A stretch of 64,000 nt of DNA from NCBI RefSeq assembly GCF_012933445.1, contig NZ_JABBNC010000037.1, forward strand, positions 1-64,000. Reading direction: 5' to 3'. Below the pieces are notes generated by a model, which was not told the DNA's origin, made no database searches, and worked only from the letters and a program-made list of their open reading frames with translations. The position numbers and the translations under genes were made by a program. This stretch comes from Actinoplanes sp. TBRC 11911. GTDB taxonomy: Bacteria; Actinomycetota; Actinomycetes; Mycobacteriales; Micromonosporaceae. This document shows positions 62,341-64,000 of this stretch, in pieces (position 1 is the first letter of the stretch; every line of letters starts with the position of its first letter).

Positions 62341-63207
62341 ATGCGAAAACCGCCGGCCCGTTACCGCACCACCTTCGCGGACAGTGCCCGCTGGGATTCG
62401 GTCGCGCTACGCCCCGGCGACATCATCATTTCGACACCGCAGAAATGCGGCACGACGTGGATGCAGACCATTTGCGCGCTGCTGATATTCCAGTCCCCGG
62501 AATTGCCCGCGATGCTGGACGAATTGTCGATCTGGCCGGATTTCCTGCTCCGCGACGAGGACGACATGGCGGAGGCCCTGGAGGCGCAGCAGACCCGCCG
62601 TTTCATGAAGACCCACAGCGCGCTGGACGGCCTCCCCGACGACGACCGGGTCACCTACATCACGGTCGGGCGCGACCCCCGGGACGCCGGCGTCTCCTAC
62701 ATCAACCACCAGGCCAACCTCAACATGGCCGCGATGCCCGGCCGCGGCACGTTTCCCGCCCTGCCGGCGCTGCCGCGCGAACGCTTCTGGCGCTGGGCGA
62801 ACAACCCACCCGAGGCAACCGGCCTGGCGTCGATGATGCACCACCTGAGCACCGCGTGGGAGGTGCGCGACCGTCCGAACGTGCTGCTCCTGCACTATCA
62901 GCAGATGCTCGACGACCTGCCCGGCACGATGCGCCTGGTGGCCGACCGCCTGGGCATCCAGGTCCCCGCCGCCCGGTGGCCCGGCCTGATCAAGGCCGCG
63001 ACCTTCAGCGAGATGCGCACCCACATCGACAACTTGGTCCCCGAGCGCGACATCTGGCTGGACCGCACCCGCTTCTTCCGCAGCGGCACGAGCGGCCAGT
63101 GGCGCGCCCTGCTCGACGAGCCCGACCAGCAGCGTTACCGCGACCGCGTCCGCACCTTGGCCACCCCCGCCCTGATCGACTGGGTCCACCAGGGCCAGCC
63201 CCTCTAG
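62341..63207 (+). CDS. PAPS-dependent sulfotransferase
   Basis: A 288-aa cytosolic-type sulfotransferase from ATG 62341. The 5'-phosphosulfate loop is IIISTPQKCGTTWMQTICAL, and the 3'-phosphate region is TYITVGRDPRDAGVSYINH. A candidate catalytic His is in FMKTHSALDGLP, with RSGTSGQWRAL near the end. It transfers sulfate to a small molecule or glycan. No sulfate-activation genes are seen in the window. Confidence 0.9.
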   Translation: MRKPPARYRTTFADSARWDSVALRPGDIIISTPQKCGTTWMQTICALLIFQSPELPAMLDELSIWPDFLLRDEDDMAEALEAQQTRRFMKTHSALDGLPDDDRVTYITVGRDPRDAGVSYINHQANLNMAAMPGRGTFPALPALPRERFWRWANNPPEATGLASMMHHLSTAWEVRDRPNVLLLHYQQMLDDLPGTMRLVADRLGIQVPAARWPGLIKAATFSEMRTHIDNLVPERDIWLDRTRFFRSGTSGQWRALLDEPDQQRYRDRVRTLATPALIDWVHQGQPL

Positions 63208-63395
63208 CCCCGCTTCGCCCACGCCTCGGCATCGGCGCCGTCCATCTCCGCCCTCGCCGCCGCGAGCTCCGCAGCCGCGAAGACGCCGTGCTCGGCCTGC
63301 CAGTCAGCCACCACGCGCCGCGCCACCCGCCACCGCAGCTCACTCTCACCTGCCACCGAGCCGCGAGCCTCGACCGCCTCATGCGACCGCTCCAC
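63204..63395 (-). CDS. Small hypothetical protein, antitoxin-tail-like
   Basis: A 63-aa ORF from GTG 63395 that converges on the sulfotransferase gene with a 4-bp overlap. The end (VVADWQAEHGVFAAAELAAA, then RAEMDGADAEAW) resembles the C-terminal tail of small antitoxins of the VapB/CopG kind, an impression from memory. The frame stays open upstream towards repeat copy B, so it may be a truncated gene. No toxin is next to it. Confidence 0.4.
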   Translation of the reverse strand: MERSHEAVEARGSVAGESELRWRVARRVVADWQAEHGVFAAAELAAARAEMDGADAEAWAKRG

Positions 63396-63567
63396 GCAGT
63401 CACGCCTTACAACGCCATACCTTATCGAGTAAGTGCTAACCGTGGTGGTAGGCGGTGAGTGACCTGGTCGCGGTGTGCCGGCGGCGCCAGAGCTGAGGCG
63501 CTGCGGTGATCCGTTAGCGGCGGGGCGGTCCCGCTATGTGGACACCGCGGTCACATCATGGATTTTT

Positions 63568-63620
63568 GTGAACCTTGGAGAGTTGCGCCCACATACGAGC
63601 CATAACTCTCCAAGGTTCAC
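63568..63620. other. Conserved hairpin in repeat copy B
   Basis: GTGAACCTTGGAGAGTT (63568-63584) pairs perfectly over 17 bp with 63604-63620 across a 19-nt loop. No T-run follows. Confidence 0.8.
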
Positions 63621-63898
63621 CTTCGGCCGGAACAATCCGCCGGGCGAAAGCCGCGTTACATGACAAAAATATTCTCCACAATGGACTTTAGTCTCACATC
63701 GCGGACGGTGGGTCCATGATGCGGGCGCGGGTCTCAGCAGGCGGTCGCCCGTCTCACGGAATGGAAGCACCGCGCGGCCGCGCGCCGGGCCCGCCTGTCC
63801 GGCGGCCGGGCCGATTCAACAAATCTCGGGAAATGTCGGATATGCGAGACGGGCGGCGGGGACTGGCGGACGGACGGCGATCAGATCGCTGATCACCT

Positions 63899-63934
63899 AC
63901 GGCCACTGATTCGCCTACGGCCACTGATTCGGCT
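63899..63934. repeat. 18-bp tandem array, two units
   Basis: Two units close to ACGGCCACTGATTCGCCT, the same family as the six-unit array at 23000-23107. Confidence 0.75.
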
Positions 63935-64000
63935 TAGGACTTACGGATCTCCGCACTGGCGAGCCTTGCCCCTGGTCCGTTCTCGATCAGCACGATCACC
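63934..64000 (-). CDS. Possible C-terminal end of a gene running off the window
   Basis: On the minus strand the frame reads VIVLIENGPGARLASAEIRK plus S and then TAA at 63934-63936. Third positions are mostly G/C. Only about 21 codons are visible, so neither coding nor family can be confirmed. If real, copy B of the repeat begins exactly at its stop, as copy A nearly does for the gene at 23122. Confidence 0.3.
   Translation of the reverse strand, partial: VIVLIENGPGARLASAEIRKS

Larger units (their letters stand above)
63436..63944 (+). repeat. Large dispersed intergenic repeat, copy B
   Basis: About 509 bp, matching copy A at 22525-23117 from CTAACCGTGGTGG to CTTAGGACTTAC. It keeps the hairpin (perfect here), the GTCTCA-containing block, GATCAGATCGCTGATCA and a two-unit tandem array. 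A short frame (63475-63663) is shared with copy A up to the stop codon. Confidence 0.8.

Overview
The window is high-GC DNA with strongly G/C-biased third codon positions, many GTG starts and long chains of 4-nt start/stop overlaps (ATGA, GTGA). The gene families (ArgCJBDFR with an ArgR repressor, PadR plus permease-prefix membrane protein, DrrAB-type ABC exporter, 14-TM DHA2 exporters, Tat-exported proteins, GGDEF-EAL proteins) fit a filamentous actinomycete, most likely Micromonosporaceae (Actinoplanes-like). That taxonomic call is inference from content.

Layout. (1) 1-2323: an eroded accessory patch with a broken HigB-type toxin gene and intact HigA-type antitoxin, a HicB-type antitoxin whose upstream partner is cut off at a perfect 46-bp palindrome, and short direct repeats. 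(2) 2324-5547: PadR regulator, permease-prefix membrane protein and a DrrA/DrrB-type exporter. (3) 5554-11910: methyltransferase, DUF3616 protein, Tat-exported M28 peptidase, SanA/YdcF-type membrane protein, GH3 beta-glucosidase and a 77-aa protein. (4) 12007-22319: arginine cluster argCJBDFR-orfX-argG, then dapE (opposite strand) and argH. orfX is an unrecognised 295-aa protein, and ArgG is of an unusual sequence type for an actinomycete. (5) 22525-23117: a ~0.6-kb non-genic repeat, present again at 63436-63944. (6) 23122-25854: winged-helix protein, LuxR-type response regulator, VanZ-like protein. (7) 25813-44861: a complete Wzx/Wzy-type surface polysaccharide locus. It consists of a glycosyltransferase, a four-gene rightward operon and a ten-gene leftward operon that converge at 32.1 kb, plus a flanking FemAB-like gene. 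Related dyad elements sit at the outer start of each operon (27002-27046, 27114-27151, 43735-43772). (8) 44883-52887: LacI regulator, two GGDEF-EAL proteins around a TauE-type permease, and a secreted phytase-like protein. (9) 53024-63395: TetR plus DHA2 exporter, a giant secreted phosphodiester glycosidase/metallophosphoesterase, a second DHA2 exporter, a REC-PAS-GAF-histidine kinase hybrid, a sulfotransferase and a small ORF. The second repeat copy follows.

How the genes fit together. The polysaccharide locus has a nucleotide-sugar 4,6-dehydratase, a DegT-type aminotransferase and a PglC-like initiating phosphoglycosyl transferase, which suggests a bacillosamine-like first sugar. A UDP-sugar dehydrogenase supplies a uronic acid. 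Assembly uses glycosyltransferases, a flippase, an O-antigen ligase/polymerase and a Wzz/BY-kinase-like protein with a degenerate P-loop. Tailoring is by a NodB deacetylase, three FemAB-like acyltransferases and an unexpected FAD monooxygenase. The best candidates for undescribed biology are the shared dyad elements bracketing this locus, the FemAB-monooxygenase-FemAB block, orfX with the atypical ArgG, and the large dispersed intergenic repeat.
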